Of a stretch of DNA of 64,000 nucleotides, positions 30,601-39,069 are shown in pieces. Origin of the DNA: Streptomyces sp. NRRL F-6131 (GTDB lineage Bacteria; Actinomycetota; Actinomycetes; Streptomycetales; Streptomycetaceae); contig JOHN01000024.1 in NCBI GenBank assembly GCA_000719695.1, forward strand, positions 62,001 through 126,000, written 5' to 3'. A program made the translations under genes and the position numbers. The stretch's first letter is position 1. Every line of letters begins with the position of its first letter. Under the pieces are notes generated by a model. It was not told the origin of the DNA. It did not search any database and saw nothing but the letters and a program-made list of their open reading frames with translations.

Positions 30601-30990
30601 ATGACGGACCAGTGGGCAGCGCGGCGGATGCCGACGGCGGTCAGGTGGGCGGTCGCGGGCGTCTGGGTGCACGCCGCGCTCAGCGGGTTCGCGGGCCTCG
30701 TGCTGCTCGCGGCCCTCGGCCGGAACCAGGCCGGGGAGGTCGCACCGGTGCGGTTCATCGCGATGACCTCCGTCCTGGTCGGCCTGCTGCTCGGCACCTG
30801 CGCCGGCCTCGCCTCCCGCCGGGCGGGCTGGACCAGGACCACCGTGGTCGTCATCGAGGCGCTCTCGGTGGCGACGGCGGTGCTGCTCCTGATGACCGGC
30901 TCGCCGGCGGCCCTCACCGGCATCGCCCTCGGCGCCTTCGTCCTCCGGGCGTTCCTCTCCTCCGACGGGCGCGCCTGGTTCAACCACTAG
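30601..30990 (+). CDS. Small four-TM membrane protein
   Basis: Predicted 129 residues with four hydrophobic segments: WAVAGVWVHAALSGFAGLVL, FIAMTSVLVGLLLGTCAGLA, TTVVVIEALSVATAVLLLMT and AALTGIALGAFVLRAFLSSD. The tail ends RAWFNH. No transport or enzyme signature is visible. It is convergent with the geranylgeranyl reductase-type gene. Confidence 0.75.
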   Translation: MTDQWAARRMPTAVRWAVAGVWVHAALSGFAGLVLLAALGRNQAGEVAPVRFIAMTSVLVGLLLGTCAGLASRRAGWTRTTVVVIEALSVATAVLLLMTGSPAALTGIALGAFVLRAFLSSDGRAWFNH

Positions 30991-31043
30991 ACGCGCCCCT
31001 CGGCGGCACGGTGCCCGGGGAACGCTCCGGCTCGGAGCCCGCG

Positions 31044-32495
31044 TCAGCCCCGGCTGCTGGGGGCCAGTCGGCCCAGGACGTGCAGCAGGCGGTCCAGGGC
31101 GTCGCGGGAGTTGGGCTCGGTCAGGTTGACCACCAGGCGGAACGCCGCCCTCAGCACGGCCGGGTTGCCGAGGCCGGCCGCACCGGCGGCGCCGATCAGG
31201 CGCGGTCGGCTCAGGGCGGCGACGGTGAGCCGGCCGAGCGCGAAGTAACCGTCGTAGGCGGCGCGCAGCGCCTGCGGGTAGGCGCGCAGGGCCAGGTCAC
31301 GGCCCCGGTCGGTGCGGCGGGCCAGGGCCTGGACGATCGTCTCGGCGGCGTAGCGGCCGGACTCCATGGCGTAGGCGATGCCCTCGCCGGTGGCCGGGCT
31401 GACCGTGCCGCCCGCGTCGCCGATCAGCAACAGGCCGTCGGCGTAGTGCGGTTGGCGGTTGAGTCCCATCGGCAGGGCGGAGCCGCGGATCGGCTCGGTG
31501 ACGCCCTCGGGGTGGTAGCCGTAGTCGGCGGGCAGGTCCTCGCACCAGCGGCGGAGCAGGTTCTTCCAGTCCACCTCGCCGGAGACGGCGCCGGTGTCGA
31601 CGACGCCGAGGCCGACGTTGGCGGTGCCGTCCCCCATGCCGAACACCCAGCCGTAGCCGGGCAGCAGGCGGCGGGCCGGGTCGTTCGGGTCGCGCAGGTC
31701 GAGCCAGGCCTCCAGGTAACGGTCCTCGTGGCGCGGGGTGGTGAAGTAGGTGCGGTAGGCGACGCCCATCGCGCGGTCGGTCCGGCGGTAGCGCTTCATC
31801 GCCAGGGAGAGCCGGGTGGAGTTGCCGTCGGCGGCCACCACCAGGGGCGCGCGGTAGGCGACGGGGCGGCGGTCCTCGCCGAGGCGGGCGGTGACGCCGA
31901 TGATCCGGCCGGTCCGCTCGTCGAGCAACGGGCTCGCCACGTTGGCCCGTTCGACCAGCCGGGCGCCGGCCGCGGTGGCGCGGCGGGCGAGCAGTTCGTC
32001 GAAGTCGGCGCGGCGGCGGACCAGTCCGAAGCCCGGGAAGGCGGAGAGTTCCGGCCAGTCGAGTTCCACCCGCCGCCCGCCCGCCACGATCCGCAGCCCC
32101 CGGTTGTGCAACCAGCCGGCGGACTCCGAGACGTCGATGCCGAGGTCGATCAACTGCCGTACCGCGCGCGGGGTCAGGCCGTCGCCGCAGACCTTCTCGC
32201 GGGGGAAGGCGGACTTCTCCAGCAGGAGGACGTCCAGCCCGGTCCGGGCCAGGTGGTAGGCGGCGGTGGAGCCGGCGGGGCCCGCGCCGACCACGATCAC
32301 GTCGGCGGTGTCCACGTCGTTCCCGCAGGCCGCGGCGGCGTCCGCCGGGTCTGCGGCGGCGGGAGAGCCGGCCGGCCCGGTCGCCGCGGGCGACGCGACG
32401 GGGCCGGACGCGCCGGCGGTGGCGGAGGGGTCGGACGGTCGGGCGGTGTCCGGGGCGGCGGGGCGGGTGGACGACTGCTGTGCTGGGCCGGGCAT
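31044..32495 (-). CDS. Geranylgeranyl reductase-family FAD-dependent oxidoreductase
   Basis: Predicted 483 residues. An Ala/Pro-rich leader of ~60 residues precedes the FAD-binding Rossmann motif DVIVVGAGPAGSTAAYHLAR, then VLLLEKSAFPREKVCGDGLT (the P-x-x-K-x-C-G signature of the GGR family), VVAADGNSTRLSLAM, and the second FAD motif LLLIGDAGGTVSPATGEGIA. Family members hydrogenate isoprenoid side chains such as those of menaquinone. In streptomycetes the gene commonly lies near respiratory genes, which are not seen here. Start: ATG at 32495. Confidence 0.9.
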   Translation of the reverse strand: MPGPAQQSSTRPAAPDTARPSDPSATAGASGPVASPAATGPAGSPAAADPADAAAACGNDVDTADVIVVGAGPAGSTAAYHLARTGLDVLLLEKSAFPREKVCGDGLTPRAVRQLIDLGIDVSESAGWLHNRGLRIVAGGRRVELDWPELSAFPGFGLVRRRADFDELLARRATAAGARLVERANVASPLLDERTGRIIGVTARLGEDRRPVAYRAPLVVAADGNSTRLSLAMKRYRRTDRAMGVAYRTYFTTPRHEDRYLEAWLDLRDPNDPARRLLPGYGWVFGMGDGTANVGLGVVDTGAVSGEVDWKNLLRRWCEDLPADYGYHPEGVTEPIRGSALPMGLNRQPHYADGLLLIGDAGGTVSPATGEGIAYAMESGRYAAETIVQALARRTDRGRDLALRAYPQALRAAYDGYFALGRLTVAALSRPRLIGAAGAAGLGNPAVLRAAFRLVVNLTEPNSRDALDRLLHVLGRLAPSSRG

Positions 32496-32730
32496 GCGAC
32501 GCTCCCACGGGTGTCGGTCCTGCGGCGGACTCGGCGGATTCGGCGGACACCCGACGATATGGAGCGTGACCGTCGTGCCGCACCCGACACGCGGGTTCGG
32601 GACGACACGCCCGGCACCTCCGCACGGATCCGCCGCACCGGCCCCTCACCTGCGCGTGACCGGATCCTTGCGGTGGACCGGTCGGACCATCAGTTCCCCG
32701 CCGTCACAGACCGGCCGACCCTCGCACGAA
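32496..32730. other. Upstream region of the reductase gene
   Basis: About 235 non-coding bases that should contain the reductase promoter on the minus strand. They include an ACGATATGG patch near 32553. No gene, RNA or strong dyad is seen apart from the hairpin listed next. Confidence 0.35.
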
Positions 32731-32760
32731 GGGCCGGTGACCCCGAGAGGTCACCGGCCC
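32731..32760 (-). terminator. 12-bp perfect hairpin after the cation/proton antiporter gene
   Basis: GGGCCGGTGACC (32731-32742) and GGTCACCGGCCC (32749-32760) pair perfectly around CCGAGA, 36 bases beyond the antiporter stop on the minus strand. Confidence 0.85.
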
Positions 32761-32795
32761 GTCCGGCCGTCCCGCTCCGCCCGGCACGGGGGCAC

Positions 32796-33896
32796 TCAGG
32801 GGACGATCGCCAGCTCCACGTACGCCGCCAGGATCGCCAGGTGCACCGCCCCCTGGAGCGGGGTCGCCCGGCGCGGGATGACCGTCAGGGTGCCGACCAC
32901 CAGGGTGAGCGTCAGGAGCACCAGGTGCGCGGGGTCGAGGCCGAGGACCAGTGGACCGGAGAGCCAGTACGAGGCGATCGCCACCGCCGGGATGGTCAGG
33001 CCGATGCTCGCGAGGGCCGAGCCGAGCGCCAGGTTGAGGCTGGTCTGGACGCGGTTGCGGGTGGCTGCGCGCACGGCCGCGATGGTCTCCGGCAGCAGGA
33101 CCAGCAGGGCGATCACCACACCGACGACCGAGGACGGCAGCCCCGCCGACTCGACCGCCGACTCGATGGTCGGCGACACGCCCTTGGCCAGGCCCACCAC
33201 CGAGACCAGCGCCACACCGAGCAGCACCAGGCTGAACACCATGGCGCGGGAGCTCGGCGGATCGGCGTGGTCCTCCTCGTCCAGCACCTTGCCGTCGGAG
33301 GTGACCGGCAGGAAGTAGTCCCGGTGCCGGAGCGTCAGCGTGGCCACGAACAGTCCGTACAGCACGAGCGAGGCGGCCGCCGCGAAGGCCAGCTGGGTCG
33401 GGTTGAACTGGGGGCCGGGCGAGCTGGTGGTGAAAGTCGGCAGGACCAGGCTCAGCGTGGCGAGGGTCCCGATGGTGGCCAGCGCCGCGCCCGTCCCCTC
33501 GGCGTTGAAGACCGCCACCCGGTGCTTGATGGCCGCGGCCAGGATGGAGACGCCGAGGATGCCGTTGCAGGTGATCATCACCGCGGCGAACACGGTGTCC
33601 CGGGCGAGCGTCGCGGACTTGTCCCCGCCGTCCGCCATCAGGGTGACGATCAGCGCGACCTCGATCACCGTCACCGCGACCGCGAGCACCAGGGAACCGA
33701 ACGGCTCCCCCACCCGGTGGGCGATCACCTCCGCGTGGTGCACGGCGGCGAGCACGGCGCCCGCCAGGAAGCAGGACACCACCCCCACCACCCAGCCGGG
33801 GAGATCGCGGTGCCAGGTCAGGACGAGGACGAGGAAGGCCAGCAATGGCACGACGGTGGTCCACTGCGTGACGAGCGGTCGGAGCTTGGTGAACAT
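32796..33896 (-). CDS. ChaA/CAX-type Ca2+(Na+)/H+ antiporter
   Basis: Predicted 366 residues with about eleven membrane helices. Two inverted CAX-type alpha repeats are visible: GEPFGSLVLAVAVTVIEVAL (first repeat, conserved Glu in VIEVAL) and LLPETIAAVRAATRNRVQTS followed by LNLALGSALASIGLTIPAVA (second repeat, conserved Glu and the N-x-A-L-G-S-A-L-A motif). A cytoplasmic acidic loop, GKVLDEEDHADPP, lies in the middle, as in ChaA. It would expel Ca2+ or Na+ in exchange for protons. It has a strong terminator downstream. Start: ATG at 33896; ATGs at 33908 and 33923 are possible. Confidence 0.9.
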   Translation of the reverse strand: MFTKLRPLVTQWTTVVPLLAFLVLVLTWHRDLPGWVVGVVSCFLAGAVLAAVHHAEVIAHRVGEPFGSLVLAVAVTVIEVALIVTLMADGGDKSATLARDTVFAAVMITCNGILGVSILAAAIKHRVAVFNAEGTGAALATIGTLATLSLVLPTFTTSSPGPQFNPTQLAFAAAASLVLYGLFVATLTLRHRDYFLPVTSDGKVLDEEDHADPPSSRAMVFSLVLLGVALVSVVGLAKGVSPTIESAVESAGLPSSVVGVVIALLVLLPETIAAVRAATRNRVQTSLNLALGSALASIGLTIPAVAIASYWLSGPLVLGLDPAHLVLLTLTLVVGTLTVIPRRATPLQGAVHLAILAAYVELAIVP

Positions 33897-33969
33897 GCCG
33901 CCGAGCATCCCATCCGGAACCACCGGTTCCGCGGCGACGCCGCCGGGGGGGCGGCGGATGTGGCCGACC

Positions 33970-35709
33970 TCATGGCGCCGCCACGCTACTCCCGCCGTAC
34001 TCGGCGAGGTAGCCGAGCACGCGCGTGACGTGCGCTTTCACCCGTTCGGGGACACCGCCGGCGTCGGCGACGGTCTTGTCGCTCGTCCGGTAGCCGGCCG
34101 TCACCAGGGCCGGCAGCTGGGCCGCCGGGAAGCCCCGCTGCTTGAACCGCTGGTCGAGCCAGCAGACGTAACCGCCCATCGCGGCGATCGCGTCGTCCGG
34201 GTCCAGATAGCTCTTGACGCCGTCGTGGTCGGCGTCCTGCGCCCAGGCGTTGAAGACCGAGGGCGTCCACATCGCCACGCCGTACTCCCCGGTCGCCGGG
34301 CGGGACGCGGCCGGGTCGAAACCCGACTCCGCCTTGAGCATCGCCGCCAGCAGCGCCGGCGTGATCTCGGGCTCGGGGCAGCGCCGGGCGGCGTCGTCGA
34401 TCGGGCCGCGCAGCGCGGCGGGGACGTCGGCGCCCGGCGGGATCGCCCCGGGTCGCGCCGGCGGCGCCCCGCCGGGGAGCCGTCCGGCGGCGGACGCGCC
34501 CCCGCCGGACGGGTCGGCGCCGGAGGGCTCGGGCGCGCCGGTGAGCCGGAGCAGGACCGCGGCGCCGGCGACCAGGACCGCCGCGCCCACGACGGGACGG
34601 CTCCGGCGGTTGCGGCGACTCCTCCGGTCCCGGTCGCGGCGGGACGCGGCGGGAACGGCCGGGTCGGGAACGACCGGACCGGACACGACGGCCGCAGCCG
34701 GTCGGGTACCCGCGCGAGCACCCGTGCCGTCGCCCGCGTTCCCGCCGTAGCCCCCGCCGCCGCCCGGTCCGCCTAGCGCGCCCGCCAGCAGCGTCCCCAG
34801 GTCCAGCTCGGCGCGCCGCTGCCGGTCGGCCGTCAGACAGGCGGTGACCAGCGGCCGCCACCGCTCGGGCAGCGCGGCGTCGAGGCGCAGCGGTGCGCTG
34901 CCGCGCGCGTAGGCCAGTGCGGCGAGCGAACGCGCGCGGGCGGTGGCACCGAGGAAGGGGTGCAGCCCGCCGGTCAGCACCTGGTGGGCGAGCACCCCGT
35001 AGGCCCACAGGTCGGCGCTGGTCCGGAGCGCCATGCCGCGCGCGCCGGTCCGCTGGGACCACCACTCCGGCGGCACGTGGTCCGGCGAGCCGAGCGGCGG
35101 GGCGTAGGCGTGGGTGCCCTCCAGCTCCGCGGTCAGGCCGAAGTCGGCGAGCTTGGCGGTGCCGTCGGGCATCAGCAGGACGTTGCCGGGTTTGAGGTCG
35201 CCGTGCACCCAGCCGGCGGCGTGCATGTGGCGGAGCCCTGCGGCGACCTCGGCGAGGATCCGCTCGGCGTCCGGGGGCGGCTGCGGCGGACGGGCGGCGG
35301 CGAGGACGTCCTGCAGGCTGCGTGCGGCACGCTCCATCACCAGGACGACGGCGCCGTCGAGTTCGGGGTGGTCCGGGTCGGCGAGGGTGAGCACGTCGAG
35401 GGTGCGGATCAGGTGGGGGTGGTCGGCGCGGCGGCTGAACCGCATCTCGCTGCGGGCCACCTGGAGCACGGTGTGCCGCTGGCCCGGCCCGAGCCGCCCC
35501 GGGTGGAGGAACTTGACGGCCGCCGCCTCGGGGAGCGGATCGCCCGGCCCCTGCGCCGCCCGGCGCGCCGCGTAGACGCTGCCCCAGCCGCCGGCCCCGA
35601 TCCGCTCGCCGACCCGGTAGCCCGCGACCGGGTAGCCCGGCGGCACCGCGAACGCCGGTTCACCGCCGGGCGGTTCGGACCGGCCCGGGTCGGCCGGGGG
35701 TGGTGCCAC
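33970..35709 (-). CDS. Ser/Thr protein kinase fused to an extracellular lytic transglycosylase
   Basis: Predicted 579 residues, GTG start. Residues ~31-305 are a Hanks-type kinase: GERIGAGGWGSVYAA (P-loop), AVKF Lys66, VHGDLKPGNVLL (HGD replaces HRD) and DFG at ~189. A Gly-rich linker and a basic stretch (~357-371) precede one membrane helix (~372-389, VVGAAVLVAGAAVLLRL). After a Pro/Gly linker, residues ~432-570 form an SLT-like transglycosylase domain: ITPALLAAMLKAESGFDPAA (catalytic Glu461), TGEYGVAMWTPSVFNAW, and DPDDAIAAMGGYVCWLDQRF. The usual PASTA sensor is replaced by a peptidoglycan-cleaving domain. It is six bases downstream of an FHA protein gene. The HGD variant belongs to non-RD kinases; activity is likely but untested. 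Confidence 0.85.
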   Translation of the reverse strand: MAPPPADPGRSEPPGGEPAFAVPPGYPVAGYRVGERIGAGGWGSVYAARRAAQGPGDPLPEAAAVKFLHPGRLGPGQRHTVLQVARSEMRFSRRADHPHLIRTLDVLTLADPDHPELDGAVVLVMERAARSLQDVLAAARPPQPPPDAERILAEVAAGLRHMHAAGWVHGDLKPGNVLLMPDGTAKLADFGLTAELEGTHAYAPPLGSPDHVPPEWWSQRTGARGMALRTSADLWAYGVLAHQVLTGGLHPFLGATARARSLAALAYARGSAPLRLDAALPERWRPLVTACLTADRQRRAELDLGTLLAGALGGPGGGGGYGGNAGDGTGARAGTRPAAAVVSGPVVPDPAVPAASRRDRDRRSRRNRRSRPVVGAAVLVAGAAVLLRLTGAPEPSGADPSGGGASAAGRLPGGAPPARPGAIPPGADVPAALRGPIDDAARRCPEPEITPALLAAMLKAESGFDPAASRPATGEYGVAMWTPSVFNAWAQDADHDGVKSYLDPDDAIAAMGGYVCWLDQRFKQRGFPAAQLPALVTAGYRTSDKTVADAGGVPERVKAHVTRVLGYLAEYGGSSVAAP

Positions 35710-35715
35710 GGCCGG

Positions 35716-36555
35716 TCACCCGCCGCGCAGGGGCGGGAGCAGCGCCAGGTGCTCCTCCCGCACGAGGTCGAACCGCAGGGCCAGGGCCACGAGTTCCTCC
35801 CGTTTGCCGCCGGCGCCGGCTCCCCCGGGGTCGGCCGGTTCCGCCGGGTCGCGCAGGCGGAGCTTGCTGCCGACCAGGTAGTCGATGTGGTAGTTGACCG
35901 CCGAGCGGGTGAGGTCGCGGCAGGAGGGCAGACCGCGCAGCCGGGCCACCACCTCGGTCGCGCCCGGGACGACGGCCGCGGAGGGCGAGCGCAGGCGCGG
36001 TTCGCAGAGCGCGAGCAGGACGAGGAAGTACTTGGCGGTGGGGTCCAGGGCGAACGGACTGACCGTCAGTTCGCCGACGGCCGGCCCGGGCGTGTCGGCA
36101 CCGCACCCGCCGGTCGCCGCGCCGGCCAGGTAGGCGTGCTGGGGTGCGAAGACCTTGAAGGCGAACGGCTCGCCGAGGGCCGGCAGCAGCACCCGGGAGA
36201 ACTCGAACGGCACGGGCGCGCCGAGCCGGCCGGGCGCGACCTTGACGTGCTCCCCGGCACCTTCGAGGTTCTCGACGACGTACGTCGCGGTGGCACTGAA
36301 GTTGGAGAGCCGCCAGTAGTCCTCGGCGGCCGTGATCTCCCCGGCCCGGCGCGACACGCCGGGGTCGGGGATCGGCACGCCGAGCGGGCGGCCGGGCTCG
36401 CCGCGCCCGAACTCGACGCTGTCGCCCGGCCCGAGGTGCAACAGGGTCGGACGGGCGGGCGGGGCACTGCGGGGCGGCCGGGGCAGCCGGGCGAACCGGC
36501 GGTCGGCGCGGACGGGCGGGCGGGGGTCGGGCAACTGCACGATGACCGTGTTCAC
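35716..36555 (-). CDS. FHA-domain-like protein, operon partner of the kinase
   Basis: Predicted 279 residues. The N-terminal half resembles an FHA phosphopeptide-binding domain (LLHLGPGDSVEFGRGEPGRP, GEITAAEDYWRLSNFSATAT, YVVENLEGAGEHVKVAPG). The C-terminal part is a probable winged helix (KYFLVLLALCEPRLRSPSAA, RDLTRSAVNYHIDYLVGSKL), an arrangement common in actinobacterial FHA proteins encoded beside kinases. GGAGG eight bases before GTG 36555 supports the start. The kinase gene follows after six bases, so the FHA protein is probably a substrate or docking partner of that kinase. Confidence 0.78.
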   Translation of the reverse strand: MNTVIVQLPDPRPPVRADRRFARLPRPPRSAPPARPTLLHLGPGDSVEFGRGEPGRPLGVPIPDPGVSRRAGEITAAEDYWRLSNFSATATYVVENLEGAGEHVKVAPGRLGAPVPFEFSRVLLPALGEPFAFKVFAPQHAYLAGAATGGCGADTPGPAVGELTVSPFALDPTAKYFLVLLALCEPRLRSPSAAVVPGATEVVARLRGLPSCRDLTRSAVNYHIDYLVGSKLRLRDPAEPADPGGAGAGGKREELVALALRFDLVREEHLALLPPLRGG

Positions 36556-36902
36556 CCAGGTCACCTCCGGGGGTCGGCCCGATCGTAGCCGTCCGAACGA
36601 CCTTTCACCGGTACGCCACCCGAACGAGTGAACGCCGGGTCCGCGCGGGCGAGTTGCGGCGGAGCGGCCGACCCCGCGGCATGCCGGGCGGCCACCGGCC
36701 GGGGCGGTCGCGGGCCGGAGGGCGGCACCGGCTCGTCGACGGAGCGACACCCGACGGTAATCGTGAGGTCACTGGCGGGATTGCGAGGCGTAGTTGAACG
36801 GTCACCATGAGTGTGATGCAGCACACATAGGGCACCTCCGTATTTTGTGCAAGACTCATCCCACAGAGTGAGATTCCCTTTCATTCCAAGGAGGTTGACA
36901 TC
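36556..36902. promoter_or_regulatory. Divergent promoter region with AT-rich block
   Basis: A 347-bp gap. The segment 36790-36890 is AT-rich for this genome (TTGAACGGTCACCATGAGTG, TATTTTGTGCAAGACTCATC) and ends in a strong AAGGAGG ribosome site at 36888-36894 for the secreted protein gene. TTGAAC (36796-36801) is a plausible -35 element. No gene is supported in the gap. Confidence 0.5.
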
Positions 36903-37334
36903 ATGAACGCTCGGATCGCAGCTCTTATGGTCGCGGCGGCAGGGATCACGGCGGCCACCGCCCTTCCGGCCTCGGCCGCGACGGTCACGGCGGCGGGCAC
37001 GACCACGGCCACGACCGGGGCGGGCGCCGTCGCCTGTACGACGGTGCTGAACCAGCCGTGCGTCTGGCAGGAGAAGGACGGCGGAGGATTCGTCGGAGTC
37101 GCCCAGGTCTCCGCCGACCCGCAGCAGTTGACGGTCGTCAAGGTCGAGGTGCGCACCCAGCGCGCCTGGGGCAGCCCCTGGGTGCCGGCCGCCTCGGCGA
37201 CCACCGTCACCAAGGGCTCCGCCAGGGCCGTCACGCCCCGCGTGGTCACCAGCGACCTCAAGATGGTCTGCGCCACCGCCGGCCCGGCCCTGGAGGCCGC
37301 GCAGCAGGTGACCACCTGCACCTACCCCTTCTGA
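36903..37334 (+). CDS. Small secreted protein of unknown function
   Basis: Predicted 143 residues. The signal peptide is MNARIAALMVAAAGITAATA with cleavage near PASAA. The mature part has a Thr/Ala stretch and then a beta-rich domain with four Cys (VACTTVLNQPCVW, MVCATAGP, VTTCTYPF) that could form two disulfides. The strong AAGGAGG ribosome site nine bases upstream and the AT-rich promoter suggest high expression. No family is recognised. Confidence 0.78.
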   Translation: MNARIAALMVAAAGITAATALPASAATVTAAGTTTATTGAGAVACTTVLNQPCVWQEKDGGGFVGVAQVSADPQQLTVVKVEVRTQRAWGSPWVPAASATTVTKGSARAVTPRVVTSDLKMVCATAGPALEAAQQVTTCTYPF

Positions 37335-37713
37335 CGCCCCGTCGGGCGAGGAGGGGGTGACCCGGGTCGGGGCGCGCGCCCCGCCCCCCGGCCGGCCGCC
37401 GGGTCCGCAACCGGCGGCCGACCCTTCCCCCTCGCGACGCACCCGCCCCCGCTCCCACCAGCAATCACTCAGGATGCTCACAGCCGTCGCACAGGCCACC
37501 GGCCCGTCGGCAAATGCGCCAACCTCCCCGCAAAGCCCGTTCGCGGCGCACAACACGGTTCGGAGCATGGGTTTTTGCTCTATCTTGGGAATTCGTGGAG
37601 CGGGGCGGGCCGCCCACCCTGCAGGCGTGCGCCGAGCGGCCGGGTCTGCCGGTGCGACGTGTTCCACCCCCGCCACGGCACCATCACACGGGGAGGAAGG
37701 GGGGAGCGCGTCC
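37335..37713. promoter_or_regulatory. Gap with terminator and promoter of the deacetylase gene
   Basis: A 379-bp gap. The first part holds a terminator hairpin (listed separately). Near 37565-37600 there is an AT-rich island (GGGTTTTTGCTCTATCTTGG, GAATTCGTGG) that probably contains the promoter of the polysaccharide deacetylase gene. No gene is supported. Confidence 0.45.
37393..37420 (+). terminator. 10-bp hairpin after the small secreted protein gene
   Basis: CGGCCGCCGG (37393-37402) and CCGGCGGCCG (37411-37420) pair perfectly around GTCCGCAA and are followed by ACCCTTCCCC. The hairpin lies about 60 bases after the stop codon. Confidence 0.7.
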
Positions 37714-38859
37714 ATGCCCGAAGGGACCGCCCAATCGACCGGGGCCGCCGACGGCCCGAGCGCCGGAACGGCCACCGGGACCACCACGAGAACCGGCCCG
37801 GCCACGACCACGGAAGCGCACACGAGCACGGCGCCCACCAGGGAAGCCGCCGCGGCACCGGGCACGAGCACGGAACCGGGCCCGACCACGGAACCGGGCC
37901 CGATCGCGCGGGCGAGCGCCGCCCCGCCGCGGACCCGGCTCGCCGGCCGACGGGCCACCGTCGACGCCGTCCTGCGCAACTCACCGCTCCAGCCGCTCTT
38001 CCGGCTCGCCGCCACCCGGCGGCTGGCCGTCCTCGCCTACCACGGCGTGGACGACCCACGGGTGTTCGCGCTCCAGATGGAGCGCCTGGTCCGCATCGCT
38101 CACCCGGTCTCGGCGGCGGCCGTCGAACACGCCGTGCGCACCGGTCGGCCCCTGCCGCCCCGCAGTGTGCTGGTCACCTTCGACGACGGCGACCGCACCG
38201 TGCTCACCGAGGGCCTGCCCGTGCTGACCCGGCTCGGCATCCCCGCCGCCGCCTTCGTGGTCACCGACCTCATCGGCGGCGACCAGCCGTTCTGGTGGAC
38301 CGAGGCGGCCTTCCTCGCCGCCCACGGCGGCACCGCCCGCAGCCTGACCGACTGCCCGCCGGGCGGCGTGGTCCGCCGGATGAAGACCCTCGCCGACCGG
38401 GACCGCCGCACCGCCCTGGCCGAACTCCGGGAGAGCGCCGGAACCCGCGCGCCCCGCCAGGACCAGCTCACCCCCGCCGACCTGCTGACGCTCGACCGCG
38501 GCGGCGTGGCGATCGGCAACCACACCGCCGGCCACCCGTGCCTCGACCGGTGCGAGGGCGACACCGTGCGCGAGGAGATCGGCCGCGCCCACGACGCGCT
38601 CACCGGCTGGCTCGACGGCGAGGCCCCCACCGCCTTCGCCTACCCCAACGGCAACGTCGACCCGCGCGCCGACGCCGAACTGCGCCGCCTCGGCTACCGG
38701 ATCGGCTTCCTCTTCGACCACCGCCACGACCGGCTGCTGCCGCCGCACCCGCTGCGGATCAGCCGGTTGCGGGTCAACTCGACCACGGGGCGGGACCGGT
38801 TCGACACCATCCTCTCCGGCCTCCACCCCGCCGTGCACCGGCTGCGCGGCGGCGGCTGA
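37714..38859 (+). CDS. Polysaccharide deacetylase (NodB-like, CE4)
   Basis: Predicted 381 residues. The first ~80 residues are a Thr/Ala/Pro/Glu-rich disordered leader with TEPGP repeats. The CE4 fold follows: RRLAVLAYHGVDDPRVFALQ, VLVTFDDGDRTVLTEGLPVL (the TFDDG motif 1 with both Asp), FVVTDLIGGDQPFWWTEAA, VAIGNHTAGHPCLDR (the motif 2 H-x-x-x-H zinc ligands) and AFAYPNGNVDPRADAEL (motif 3). No signal peptide is present, so it may act on cytoplasmic precursors or be exported otherwise. A strong GGGGAGGAAGG ribosome site supports the ATG. The next gene is a FemAB/CelD-like acyltransferase, suggesting joint cell-surface glycan modification. Confidence 0.87.
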   Translation: MPEGTAQSTGAADGPSAGTATGTTTRTGPATTTEAHTSTAPTREAAAAPGTSTEPGPTTEPGPIARASAAPPRTRLAGRRATVDAVLRNSPLQPLFRLAATRRLAVLAYHGVDDPRVFALQMERLVRIAHPVSAAAVEHAVRTGRPLPPRSVLVTFDDGDRTVLTEGLPVLTRLGIPAAAFVVTDLIGGDQPFWWTEAAFLAAHGGTARSLTDCPPGGVVRRMKTLADRDRRTALAELRESAGTRAPRQDQLTPADLLTLDRGGVAIGNHTAGHPCLDRCEGDTVREEIGRAHDALTGWLDGEAPTAFAYPNGNVDPRADAELRRLGYRIGFLFDHRHDRLLPPHPLRISRLRVNSTTGRDRFDTILSGLHPAVHRLRGGG

Positions 38860-39069
38860 GCACCCGGGGCCCTGTCCCGAACCCGGCCCGCCCCGAACCC
38901 GGGCCGGCCGGGCCGCCAACTCCTCGGCCGGAACGGAACGGTGGCCGCGGTCTCCTGCTCCGAACCGCGCCGTCGACGGGCCGGGTTCCGGAAGAATACC
39001 GACCGGACCGCGACCGGACCGCCGACCGGCGGCGCACCGGGGACGGCTGAATCCTGGGGGGCAGGAGAC

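Noticed and set aside
30591-34028. A 1145-residue plus-strand open frame
   Set aside because: It runs antisense to the reductase, antiporter and kinase genes and has no family motif. The minus-strand genes carry clear domains.
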